Shown here: positions 1 to 5,201 of the stretch, piece by piece
How the letters are laid out: every line of letters starts with the position of its first letter
How positions within the stretch are numbered: position 1 is the stretch's first letter
Source of the DNA: Nitrospirota bacterium
GTDB lineage: Bacteria > Nitrospirota > Nitrospiria > Nitrospirales > UBA8639
Length of the DNA: 9,368 bases
Assembly: GCA_003235785.1 (NCBI GenBank)
Contig: QJYE01000026.1
Location: 1 to 9,368 of the forward strand
Reading direction: 5' to 3'
Notes under the pieces: generated by a model
Told to the model about the DNA's origin: nothing
What the model saw: the letters and a program-made list of their open reading frames with translations, nothing else
The model's database searches: none
Translations under genes and position numbers: made by a program

Positions 1-174
1 GGTAGGAACCATGCCTGTTTCGATCATGACCTTTTCTGCACCCACGCTATCCCTTCGACGTTGCCACCGGATACAAAGCCGGAGATTTACGAGGAACCGT
101 CAGCATCAAGTAACCGCATGGCAAACCACACCACTGATGTCGATGCTCTGACCCAGGGAGGTGTTGTCTTATGA
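1..174 (+). CDS. Possible C-terminal fragment of a gene entering from the left edge (unidentified)
   Basis: Reading frame 1 is open from the first base to a TGA at 172-174, giving 57 codons that end ...TQGGVVL. The stop overlaps the ATG of the cytochrome gene as ATGA, the arrangement of translationally coupled genes. I recognise no domain; the piece has two cysteines near its start (HACFDHDLFC) and is proline-rich in the middle. Caution is needed: frame 2 is also open for about 50 codons here, and a random 57-codon open frame is not rare. It may equally be leader DNA of the cytochrome gene. Sequence to the left of the window would settle it. Confidence 0.3.
   Translation, partial: GRNHACFDHDLFCTHAIPSTLPPDTKPEIYEEPSASSNRMANHTTDVDALTQGGVVL
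156..163 (+). promoter_or_regulatory. Ribosome binding site of the cytochrome c'-like gene
   Basis: GGGAGGTG lies seven bases upstream of the ATG at 171. It is a near-ideal Shine-Dalgarno sequence and supports that start over the in-frame ATG at 198. Confidence 0.7.
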
Positions 175-674
175 AAAAGGAAGAATCTCTAAAACGGATG
201 AAGGTCGGCGTTGGAATGGCCATCCTCTTCATGCTAGGGATGAGTGTGAGCCTCTCGAGCGCAGAGACTGATCATCATGCTACGCACAAGGCGGAACCTA
301 ATTTGCCGAAGGTGCCTCTCATGAACCGCATGGCGTTGGACCTTCCTCCTGCGGCGCAAGAAGGTCTCAAGCTGACCATGCGCGAGCATCTTGAAGCCAT
401 CGACGCCATTGTCTCGGCATTGGCGCGAGAAGATTTTTCCAAGGCAGCCACCTTGGCGATTGTGGAACTTGGTTTCGCGAAGCATCATGTGGCCATGCAG
501 CGAGAGCAGAGCGCCACATTCCCTCCTGCCTACCATGAGCTGGCGATGGCGCATCATCAGGCCGCGGAAGCCCTTGGCGCCGTGATCCCGACCAAAGATC
601 TTAAGCAGATCCTCCCTCACCTCGAGCAGACCATCCACGCCTGCGTGAAATGCCATCAAGCCTTTCGTTTGTAG
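171..674 (+). CDS. Exported cytochrome c'-like haem protein
   Basis: This is a 167-residue periplasmic c-type cytochrome candidate. An N-terminal signal peptide is visible: a lysine-rich start (residues 1-11), a hydrophobic stretch VGVGMAILFMLGMSVSL (12-28), and probable cleavage after SSA at about residue 31. The rest is mostly helical and rich in His and Ala. One haem-binding motif, CVKCH (158-162), lies six residues from the C-terminus. A single C-terminal CxxCH on a helical protein of about 135 mature residues is typical of the cytochrome c'/c-556 four-helix family, which binds small ligands such as NO or transfers electrons. Which of these applies cannot be read from sequence. Met51 or Met54 could be a sixth haem ligand, but this is inference. 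The gene stands alone apart from a possible overlapping upstream frame, with a 378-base gap downstream. The haem motif is certain; the subfamily is likely. Confidence 0.85.
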   Translation: MKKEESLKRMKVGVGMAILFMLGMSVSLSSAETDHHATHKAEPNLPKVPLMNRMALDLPPAAQEGLKLTMREHLEAIDAIVSALAREDFSKAATLAIVELGFAKHHVAMQREQSATFPPAYHELAMAHHQAAEALGAVIPTKDLKQILPHLEQTIHACVKCHQAFRL

Positions 675-748
675 GACTAAAGTATAGAAACTTCGATTTC
701 ATGCTCTTACAAGTGAATCAATAATGTGTGCCGGCAGTAGCCACCAAC

Positions 749-840
749 CGGTTTGTCATTCTGAGCCCACGGCGAAGAACCTGTGCCAAGGTCGAGAGGC
801 CCTAGGGTTCAACGAGAGTCTTCGTTCTGGTCAGAATGGC
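749..840. repeat. Dispersed repeat copy 1, with inverted right arm
   Basis: The left arm contains GTCATTCTGAGCCC (755-768) followed by GGCGAAGAACCTGT (771-784). The right end TCAGAATGGC (831-840) is the reverse complement of the left tip with one mismatch, so the unit could form a long hairpin. A second copy of the left arm lies at 4269-4304; by eye the two 36-base arms share about 29 positions. Repeats of the general form GTCATyCTGAG...GAAGrATCTG are scattered in intergenic DNA of several bacterial phyla, so this is probably a non-autonomous REP/MITE-like element. Confidence 0.6.
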
Positions 841-996
841 ATGGTCTACTGGGATTTGTTCTGTTCTTGAAAAACCTGGAATTTATCAGGAATGCCCGGA
901 TACATTTAGCTCGATTTTTTTGTTAAAGCAAGAGCATGTAAGCATCATTGTTTCTCTTGGGAGTTGCCATTAGAATTCTTCCCTCATTGTGTCATG

Positions 997-1024
997 CCTG
1001 CAGGGTGTTGGCAGGTATTTTTTC
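997..1024 (+). terminator. Intrinsic-terminator-like hairpin just upstream of the ZIP gene
   Basis: CCTGC (997-1001) pairs with GCAGG (1011-1015) around a nine-base loop and is followed by TATTTTTTCC. The stem is only five base pairs. It lies 28 bases before the ATG at 1053 and more than 300 bases after the cytochrome gene. It may therefore be a distal terminator of the upstream transcript or an attenuator in the leader of the transporter gene. Confidence 0.4.
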
Positions 1025-1052
1025 CTTAACGGTGCCAAGGTAATCTTGCCAC

Positions 1053-1781
1053 ATGTCAAGTGCCCACTTCGAATTTGCAATCCTGGCCAGTTTCCTCGCG
1101 GCTGGAGTTACGACCACAGGTCTCTTCGTCATTCGCCGTTTTGGAACGTGGGGGCACCTCAACTCGACGTATTTTTCCTGTTTTGCCGCAGGCGTGCTGA
1201 TTACGGTGTCCTTTCTCCACCTCATTCCCCATGCCTTCAGTATGAACGAGCAGGCCCCGGTGTTTTTGCTGGTGGGCTATCTGGCCTTTCACCTGATTAA
1301 CCGGTTTATTCATGCCTATGTCTGCGATAGTACTCCTGACACAGCCATCGGGCTGATTCCTCTGCTCGGTATCGGTCTTCATTCGACGCTGGATGGCGTG
1401 GTGTATGCCATCACGTTTAGTGTCAGTGTCTTAACCGGAACGTTAGCGGCACTCGGTATGGTCTTGCATGAGTTTCCGGAAGGAATCGTCACCTATGTGC
1501 TGTTGCTGCGAGGCGGGTTTACTCCGAAAAAGGCATGGCTGTTGGCTTTTCTGGCTGCGGCCCTGACCACGCCATTGGGGACGCTTGTGGCGATCCCCAT
1601 GATCCATCAACTCAATCAAACCGTGCTGGGCGCGCTGCTGGCGGTTTCAGCTGGGGCGTTTGTTTATGTGGGAGCCACACATCTTCTCCCCTTGGCGGAG
1701 CGGGAAGACCGTCCCTACAGTCTAGCGGCCATGGCAGGCGGAGTTGTGGTGGCCTTCGGAATCATTCTCACTCACGCCTAA
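1053..1781 (+). CDS. ZIP-family metal (zinc/iron) transporter
   Basis: This 242-residue polytopic inner-membrane protein of the ZIP family would move divalent metal, typically Zn2+ or Fe2+, into the cytoplasm. Hydrophobic segments cover roughly residues 7-27, 38-57, 68-89, 98-128, 130-153, 162-183, 190-214 and 224-240, consistent with eight transmembrane helices. The family signatures of helices 4 and 5 are intact: HSTLDG (110-115) and HEFPEG (139-144), whose His, Asp and Glu residues form the binuclear metal site. A histidine in SFLHLIPH (helix 2) and GATHLLP (helix 7) also fits the family. The His-rich loop common between helices 3 and 4 is absent. An in-frame TAA at 1041-1043 leaves ATG 1053 as the first start; the ribosome site is weak (AAGG, 1037-1040). 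Metal specificity is unknown. Confidence 0.93.
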   Translation: MSSAHFEFAILASFLAAGVTTTGLFVIRRFGTWGHLNSTYFSCFAAGVLITVSFLHLIPHAFSMNEQAPVFLLVGYLAFHLINRFIHAYVCDSTPDTAIGLIPLLGIGLHSTLDGVVYAITFSVSVLTGTLAALGMVLHEFPEGIVTYVLLLRGGFTPKKAWLLAFLAAALTTPLGTLVAIPMIHQLNQTVLGALLAVSAGAFVYVGATHLLPLAEREDRPYSLAAMAGGVVVAFGIILTHA

Positions 1782-1854
1782 TTTGGTTTCCTCATATTTG
1801 CGCTGCTGCCATAGTGCACTCTAGGCGGAATGCTATGTGGTGAATAACGAGCAG

Positions 1855-1880
1855 CGGAGGTCTACCTCCGAAATTTATTT
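1855..1880 (+). terminator. Hairpin downstream of the ZIP gene, possible terminator
   Basis: CGGAGG (1855-1860) and CCTCCG (1865-1870) form a perfect six-pair GC-rich stem with a TCTA loop. It is followed by AAATTTATTTCT, a T-rich but interrupted tract. It lies 74 bases after the ZIP stop codon. The poor T tract makes it a weak intrinsic terminator. It is embedded in a larger set of inverted repeats, CGCTGCT (1801-1807) with AGCAGCG (1850-1856), and CATAG (1810-1814) with CTATG (1833-1837). Confidence 0.4.
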
Positions 1881-2007
1881 CTGGAATGGCTTAATTCGGA
1901 GAGAATCTCGAAAGGACCTATTCGCTCAATGCACAGTTGGATATACCAAAGCGGAGTCCACTTGGAACGGAAATCAAGCTTACTAAAAACAGCATGAAAT
2001 TATACTG

Positions 2008-2160
2008 ATGAGGTTCACAGAGAAGTCGTATTATGCGAATATTAAAGGATTCATCTGCCATCATTTCGACAAACGACTGACACTTAACTTATATTGCCCC
2101 GATGAAAAGATGAGGATCGTATTTACCTGCAGAAGAAGCTCAAAGAGAGAAGCGGTATGA
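2008..2160 (+). CDS. Doubtful 50-codon small ORF overlapping the MntA start
   Basis: An ATG at 2008 opens a frame of 50 residues, starting MRFTEKSYYANIKGF and ending CRRSSKREAV, whose TGA overlaps the MntA start as ATGA. It is basic and contains three Cys, with no recognised motif. There is no clear ribosome binding site before 2008, and the best promoter for the operon lies inside it, so it is more likely leader DNA than a gene. I list it because ATGA coupling is common for real toxin-antitoxin companions. Confidence 0.15.
   Translation: MRFTEKSYYANIKGFICHHFDKRLTLNLYCPDEKMRIVFTCRRSSKREAV
2066..2095 (+). promoter_or_regulatory. Candidate sigma70 promoter for the MntA/HepT operon
   Basis: TCGACA (2066-2071) matches the -35 consensus at five of six positions. 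TATATT (2090-2095) matches the -10 consensus at five of six, and the spacer is 18 bases. Transcription would start about 55 bases before the MntA ATG. This is a match by eye only. Confidence 0.4.
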
Positions 2161-2447
2161 ATCGAGCGCAAACATTGGAAGTGTTGACTCGTATCAAGCC
2201 AGAATTGGCGCAGCGATTTGGTGTTGTGCGGTTGGCTTTGTTCGGCTCAACTGTCCGTGATGAAGCTCGTCCCGACAGTGATGTCGATATCGTGGTGGCG
2301 TTCGATGGTCCTGCCACCTCACAGAGGTACTTTGGCGTACAGTTCTCTTTAGAGGATGCTCTTGGCTGTCCTGTTGATCTGGTGACTGAAAAAGCTCTTC
2401 GACCTGAATTGCGTCCTTTTATTGAGCAGGAGTCGGTGAATGTCTGA
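2157..2447 (+). CDS. mntA: MNT-domain nucleotidyltransferase antitoxin (MntA-like)
   Basis: This 96-residue minimal nucleotidyltransferase of the DNA polymerase beta superfamily is the antitoxin half of a type VII HEPN-MNT module. The core motif GSx10DxD is complete: Gly30-Ser31, then Asp42 and Asp44 in SDVD; a third carboxylate, Asp74 in PVDLV, is in the expected place. In characterised MntA/HepT pairs this enzyme transfers AMP groups from ATP to a tyrosine of the HepT toxin, blocking its RNase activity. With all catalytic acids present, the same function is likely here (inference). The length is normal for the family. The start at 2157 has a weak purine-rich site (AGAGAGA) upstream. The gene overlaps hepT by eight bases, implying translational coupling. 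Confidence 0.9.
   Translation: MNRAQTLEVLTRIKPELAQRFGVVRLALFGSTVRDEARPDSDVDIVVAFDGPATSQRYFGVQFSLEDALGCPVDLVTEKALRPELRPFIEQESVNV
2428..2432 (+). promoter_or_regulatory. Ribosome binding site of hepT inside mntA
   Basis: AGGAG lies within the last codons of mntA, seven bases before the hepT ATG at 2440. It fixes that start and explains the eight-base gene overlap. Confidence 0.65.
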
Positions 2448-2784
2448 TCGGGAATGGAATTTTTATCTCGACGATATGATTAGCTTTGCCGAAAAAGTGG
2501 TCGTCTATACCGATGGTCTTGACCAGAATAGATTCGTGGCTAGCGGACTGAACTATGATGCTACCATACGCAATCTAGAACTCTTAGGCGAAGCGGCCAC
2601 GCATATTCCTGCTGAAATACGTGAAGCGAATCCCGCAATTCTCTGGAGACAGGTGATCGCCACTCGTAACCGTCTCATTCACGGTTACCTGGGAATCGAT
2701 AACGACACGGTCTGGAGCATCATTAGAGATGATATTCCTGTTTTGCTGCCAGAGCTACGAAAGCTCCGAGACCAGGTTCAATAA
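2440..2784 (+). CDS. hepT: HEPN-domain RNase toxin (HepT-like, DUF86)
   Basis: This 114-residue all-helical HEPN protein is the toxin partner of the preceding MntA-like gene. The defining motif Rx4HxY is intact as RNRLIHGY: Arg76, His81 and Tyr83. In studied HepT proteins the Arg and His carry RNase activity (tRNA cleavage in at least one case), and the Tyr is the residue AMPylated by MntA. The upstream helix with NYDATIRNLELLGEAA (38-53) is also typical of the DUF86 family. The protein is full length. MntA-first order and overlapping genes match the usual arrangement. The module may serve anti-phage defence or element stabilisation, but no other defence gene is visible nearby. Confidence 0.92.
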   Translation: MSDREWNFYLDDMISFAEKVVVYTDGLDQNRFVASGLNYDATIRNLELLGEAATHIPAEIREANPAILWRQVIATRNRLIHGYLGIDNDTVWSIIRDDIPVLLPELRKLRDQVQ

Positions 2785-3108
2785 ACTGCACCCCCCAACA
2801 CTCGAACCTGCAGTAGTCTGGTAAAAAAAGTGACCTGCGTTCGAGATGTTTCCTTCGAAATCTTGCTTCAGACAGATTGAACCTTATCTCTTATCCCTTC
2901 GACTGGCCTCCTAGAAAGTCAATCACCGCATTATCCTAGAAACAGCAGTTGGGCGCGAAAAAGCTGTGCAAAGTATTTATGTGCATAGGTAATTTCTACA
3001 ACTCGTGGTCACCTTACGGGTGAAGAGAGATTGTTGAAATTTCCTAGGTGCGTGAAGAGCTTGGGCAGACTTTCGTGATCCAACTGCTGTTTTTAGGATT
3101 ATCCAGCT

Positions 3109-3441
3109 ATGAATCATGATTGGTTGTTGGGGTTTGAATGGTCCGACAGGGAGGCTTCTCATGAAGAGCCCATTTGGGTTGCTCATGATCGGGTTGTTTG
3201 TTTTTTGTTCCGCAGTACGGCTTACGGAGAATGTTATCTGGTAATGAATAAGCAACGGTTTTCGACCATTTCGAGATTCAATCTGTGGAGCAGGGGTATC
3301 TTGCAGATTATTGTCGCAAGCCCCAGCTCCGGCCAAGTTTGTCCGACAGAGGAATGCTGTTTAGCCGAGGCGACTAGATTCGATAGTGCAAGGCTTCGTC
3401 ACATTTTTCTCTCCCGATCTTTAAGCGGGGCATCGTGGTAG
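3109..3441 (+). CDS. Doubtful 110-codon ORF, no recognised family
   Basis: An ATG at 3109 with AGGA ten bases upstream opens a 110-residue frame. The predicted protein is unusual: rich in Trp, Cys and Ser, with no hydrophobic core pattern or motif I recognise, and it ends inside the stem of the terminator at 3434-3468. A competing frame starting at 3161 has a better ribosome site and a signal-peptide-like start. I consider this more likely a shadow frame or a decayed gene than an intact gene. Confidence 0.22.
   Translation: MNHDWLLGFEWSDREASHEEPIWVAHDRVVCFLFRSTAYGECYLVMNKQRFSTISRFNLWSRGILQIIVASPSSGQVCPTEECCLAEATRFDSARLRHIFLSRSLSGASW
3161..3244 (+). CDS. Small hydrophobic signal-peptide-like ORF (27 aa), possibly a broken exported-protein gene
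   Basis: ATG 3161 is preceded by AGGGAGG (3147-3153) at seven bases, among the best ribosome sites in the window. The product begins MKSPFGLLMIGLFVFCSA, a charged start followed by a hydrophobic run and a Cys, as in a signal peptide or lipoprotein start, and stops after 27 residues at TAA 3242-3244. That stop overlaps another ATG (TAATG). Downstream, frame 3 reads protein-like sequence (ATVFDHFEIQSVEQGYLADY and on) to a TAG at 3376-3378, so a secreted protein disrupted by a frameshift or stop is possible. A true small membrane peptide is the alternative. Confidence 0.33.
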   Translation: MKSPFGLLMIGLFVFCSAVRLTENVIW

Positions 3442-3468
3442 GGTGGATGGCAACCACGCCTTTTTTTC
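3434..3468 (+). terminator. Rho-independent terminator
   Basis: CGTGGT (3434-3439) pairs with ACCACG (3453-3458) around a 13-base loop, followed by CC and seven T residues (3461-3467). It ends whatever is transcribed from 2785-3430 and isolates the phosphodiesterase gene that starts 36 bases later. Confidence 0.65.
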
Positions 3469-3503
3469 TGTGTTCCTAAACTCGAAAAAGAAAAGCCATT
3501 GAT

Positions 3504-4214
3504 ATGATTAGCACTACTACGATCCAAGGGAATCCTCTTCGGATTGGACATCGAGGTGCTGCGGGGCATGCGCCGGAGAATACGCTGGCGTCGCTGGAGC
3601 TGGCTATCCAATTGGGCGTCGATATGGTCGAGTTTGATGTCCAGCGATCTGCAGATGGAGCATTGGTGCTCTTTCATGATCATACGGTTGACCGGACAAC
3701 AAACGGTGAGGGGAGCGTTGAGTTCTTGCCTCTCACGGTTCTGCGCGGATTGGATGCGGGAGGGGGAGAACGGATTCCTTTACTGGAAGAAGCCCTCGCA
3801 TGTCTCAATGGACGGGCCGGGGCCATAATTGAACTGAAGGTGAGGGGGATAGCCGGTGAGGTTTGTGCGAGAGTAAAGGCGAGTAACTTTCAGGGGCTGG
3901 TAATTTATGCCTCGTTTTTTCATGAGGAATTGCTGGCCGTGAGGAGTTCAATGGCAGATGCCTACGTGCTGGCATTGCTGGAGGGTGTGCCGATATCTCC
4001 CACAGGTTTTGCTATCAACGCCCCAGCCACGCATGTGGGATTGGCCTTGAATTGTGTGACGGCTGTGTGGGTGAAGGCGCTTCAGGCCCAGGGTATCAAG
4101 GTGTTCGTCTATACGGTTGACGAGCCTGAAGATATTGCACGAATGAAGCGTCTAAGTGTCGATGGCATTATTTCCAACTTCCCTGATCGGATCTCATTAG
4201 CCCATCAACAATGA
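3504..4214 (+). CDS. Glycerophosphodiester phosphodiesterase (GDPD family)
   Basis: This 236-residue cytoplasmic-type GDPD enzyme hydrolyses glycerophosphodiesters to sn-glycerol 3-phosphate plus an alcohol; no signal peptide is seen. The family motifs appear in order: GHRGAAGHAPENT (15-27) with catalytic His16, the metal ligands Glu43 and Asp45 in VEFDVQ, HDHTVDRTTNG (58-68) with catalytic His58, Glu110 in IIELK, and the closing VYTVDE (202-207) and VDGIISNFPD (219-228). All the catalytic and metal residues I can locate are present, and the length is normal for the short UgpQ-like class. Phospholipid turnover is the likely role. The upstream in-frame stop at 3477-3479 leaves ATG 3504 as the natural start; its ribosome site is a weak purine stretch (AAAAAGAAAAG). 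The gene appears monocistronic. Confidence 0.93.
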   Translation: MISTTTIQGNPLRIGHRGAAGHAPENTLASLELAIQLGVDMVEFDVQRSADGALVLFHDHTVDRTTNGEGSVEFLPLTVLRGLDAGGGERIPLLEEALACLNGRAGAIIELKVRGIAGEVCARVKASNFQGLVIYASFFHEELLAVRSSMADAYVLALLEGVPISPTGFAINAPATHVGLALNCVTAVWVKALQAQGIKVFVYTVDEPEDIARMKRLSVDGIISNFPDRISLAHQQ

Positions 4215-4255
4215 GATTTGCTCATTCATTGAGGGGATGAATTCTTCGGAATTCA
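4210..4255 (+). other. Two hairpins after the phosphodiesterase gene, one with a TTCG loop
   Basis: AATGAG (4210-4215) and CTCATT (4221-4226) flank a five-base loop across the stop codon. Next, TGAATTC (4238-4244) and GAATTCA (4249-4255) form a perfect seven-pair stem capped by the stable TTCG tetraloop. No T-run follows, so this is not a standard intrinsic terminator, but it could protect or define the 3' end of the mRNA. Confidence 0.4.
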
Positions 4256-4268
4256 GGGAGCTTACAAT

Positions 4269-4304
4269 CGGTCGGTCATCCTGAGCCCGTGGCGAAGGAT
4301 CTGT
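4269..4304 (+). repeat. Dispersed repeat copy 2
   Basis: GTCATCCTGAGCCC (4275-4288) followed by GGCGAAGGATCTGT (4291-4304) matches the left arm of the copy at 749-784 in the same orientation, with about seven differences over 36 bases. The expected inverted right arm is poorly preserved (GAAATGACGAGG near 4331-4342), so this copy may be a decayed or half unit. The copy lies in the 292-298 base gap between two plus-strand genes, which is otherwise featureless. Confidence 0.55.
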
Positions 4305-4512
4305 CTCCAGGTGGACGATCAATACTGGTGGAAATGACGAGGACGTGAATGGATCGCCCCTGACGTCTTGCGGGGGGACGAAAAAAAGAGGACGGCGTTA
4401 GCTCAGAATTTTTTAGGCATGATCTGATCAATGAAGTGCAAGATTTTAGCGTTCTTCAATGTGCATTCTTCCCAATAGGCATAAGCCGGATGAGCTGATA
4501 CTCTGATTGTGT

Positions 4513-5145
4513 ATGAGGGAAAGCCAACAGGTCATCGATCTGATTCGGGAAGCATTCAGGGAGACTTCGCATCCTGGTGATGTCTTTCTTGTGGGAAGCC
4601 GTGAGGGCTGCGAGCCGTCTGAGGTTATTGCGCCATTTTTGGGGGTGGCCGATTGGTCCCAGGTTGCGGCAGAAGTTCTTGATGCGAATTCCGAGGCTCT
4701 CAGCTTTTTTTCGGAGGGCGGTTTCCGGTTTTTTCTTCCTGCCTATTTGATTGCAGATCTTGAAGGTCAGTTGCAAATTGCGGATCCCCTTTTCCATCTG
4801 ACGGGAGGGTTTTCCGATGCGGTGGTGCGCTTGCCGACTAAAGCGCGAGTATATGAAAAGACCATTGGGAAGTCAGCATTATTGAATCCCAGGCGCTATG
4901 GTGCCATGACGTTTTATGATTATGCTCGATATCGCTTATCGATTTTCACGTGTGAGGAGGCGGGAGCCATTTTGGCATACTTAGAGTATCGCCGGGATTC
5001 TGACTCTGATGGAATCGATACGTTCAGTATTACGGCCGCGTTGGATGGTTTTTGGCGGAAACGGACAGCCATGGCTCCACATACTTCTGCTTTACGAAAG
5101 CACCTTCAGGATGAAGCTGCCTATCTCCAAGATCTGCAAGGCTAG
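4513..5145 (+). CDS. DUF6714-like protein of unknown function
   Basis: This soluble protein of about 210 residues has no signal peptide or membrane segment. The pattern near the N-terminus (a helix IDLIREAF, then HPGD) and in the middle (GGFRFFLPAYLIADLE, around residues 69-84) resembles proteins annotated DUF6714, in which an aromatic FRxxLPAYL segment is characteristic; this is recognition by eye. No catalytic motif is evident, and the family function is unknown to me. The C-terminal third is charged and helical. The start is uncertain: a TGA at 4504-4506 is followed by TTG 4507 and ATG 4513. I prefer the ATG, although GGATGAG (4488-4494) is better spaced for the TTG. The gene stands alone and is convergent with the dioxygenase gene. 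Confidence 0.75.
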   Translation: MRESQQVIDLIREAFRETSHPGDVFLVGSREGCEPSEVIAPFLGVADWSQVAAEVLDANSEALSFFSEGGFRFFLPAYLIADLEGQLQIADPLFHLTGGFSDAVVRLPTKARVYEKTIGKSALLNPRRYGAMTFYDYARYRLSIFTCEEAGAILAYLEYRRDSDSDGIDTFSITAALDGFWRKRTAMAPHTSALRKHLQDEAAYLQDLQG

Positions 5146-5171
5146 GAACCTCGCCTTTTCAGTGGGAAGTC

Positions 5172-5201
5172 TGATTCCCTCCTTTCTCTACCCGGGAATC
5201 A
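5172..5201. other. Inverted repeat between convergent genes
   Basis: TGATTCCC (5172-5179) and GGGAATCA (5194-5201) form a perfect eight-base inverted repeat with a 14-base loop, spanning the end of the dioxygenase gene and the gap after the DUF6714-like gene. Its position between converging genes suggests a shared transcript end, but neither strand has a T-run after the stem. Confidence 0.35.

Larger units (their letters stand above)
675..1052. other. Non-coding region between cytochrome and ZIP genes
   Basis: This 378-base stretch has no convincing gene. It contains one copy of a dispersed repeat with a matching inverted arm (749-840), an AT-rich section (about 895-960), and a terminator-like hairpin with a T-run (997-1024) just before the transporter gene. 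Both strands carry short open frames that look like chance. Confidence 0.6.
1782..2156. other. Non-coding region between ZIP and MntA genes
   Basis: This 375-base region holds nested inverted repeats (1801-1870), then a stretch without recognisable structure, then a candidate promoter (2066-2095) for the toxin-antitoxin pair. A 50-codon open frame (2008-2160) runs into the MntA start and is described separately; its coding status is doubtful. Confidence 0.6.
2785..3503. other. Long gene-poor region
   Basis: This 719-base stretch has no recognisable protein family. It contains a seven-base inverted repeat right after hepT (CTCGAAC 2801-2807 with GTTCGAG 2839-2845), a 110-codon open frame of doubtful reality (3109-3441), a 27-codon signal-peptide-like frame with a strong ribosome site (3161-3244), and a good intrinsic terminator (3434-3468). 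The terminator suggests that some transcript, coding or not, ends here. Confidence 0.55.

Noticed and set aside
234..659. Minus-strand open frame of 141 codons opposite the cytochrome gene
   Set aside because: It lies fully antisense to a gene with a clear haem motif and signal peptide, with an implausible Arg/Met/His-rich composition.
992..1382. Minus-strand open frames opposite the ZIP gene start
   Set aside because: They overlap a well-supported transporter and show no family features.
2801..2845. Possible tRNA-like remnant or terminator: CTCGAAC and GTTCGAG after hepT
   Set aside because: The seven-base arms are 31 bases apart, no cloverleaf or anticodon arm can be drawn, and no T-run follows the second arm.
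3399..3683. Minus-strand 94-codon frame opposite the phosphodiesterase start
   Set aside because: It runs across a plus-strand terminator and the catalytic HRG region of a clear gene; the composition is not protein-like.
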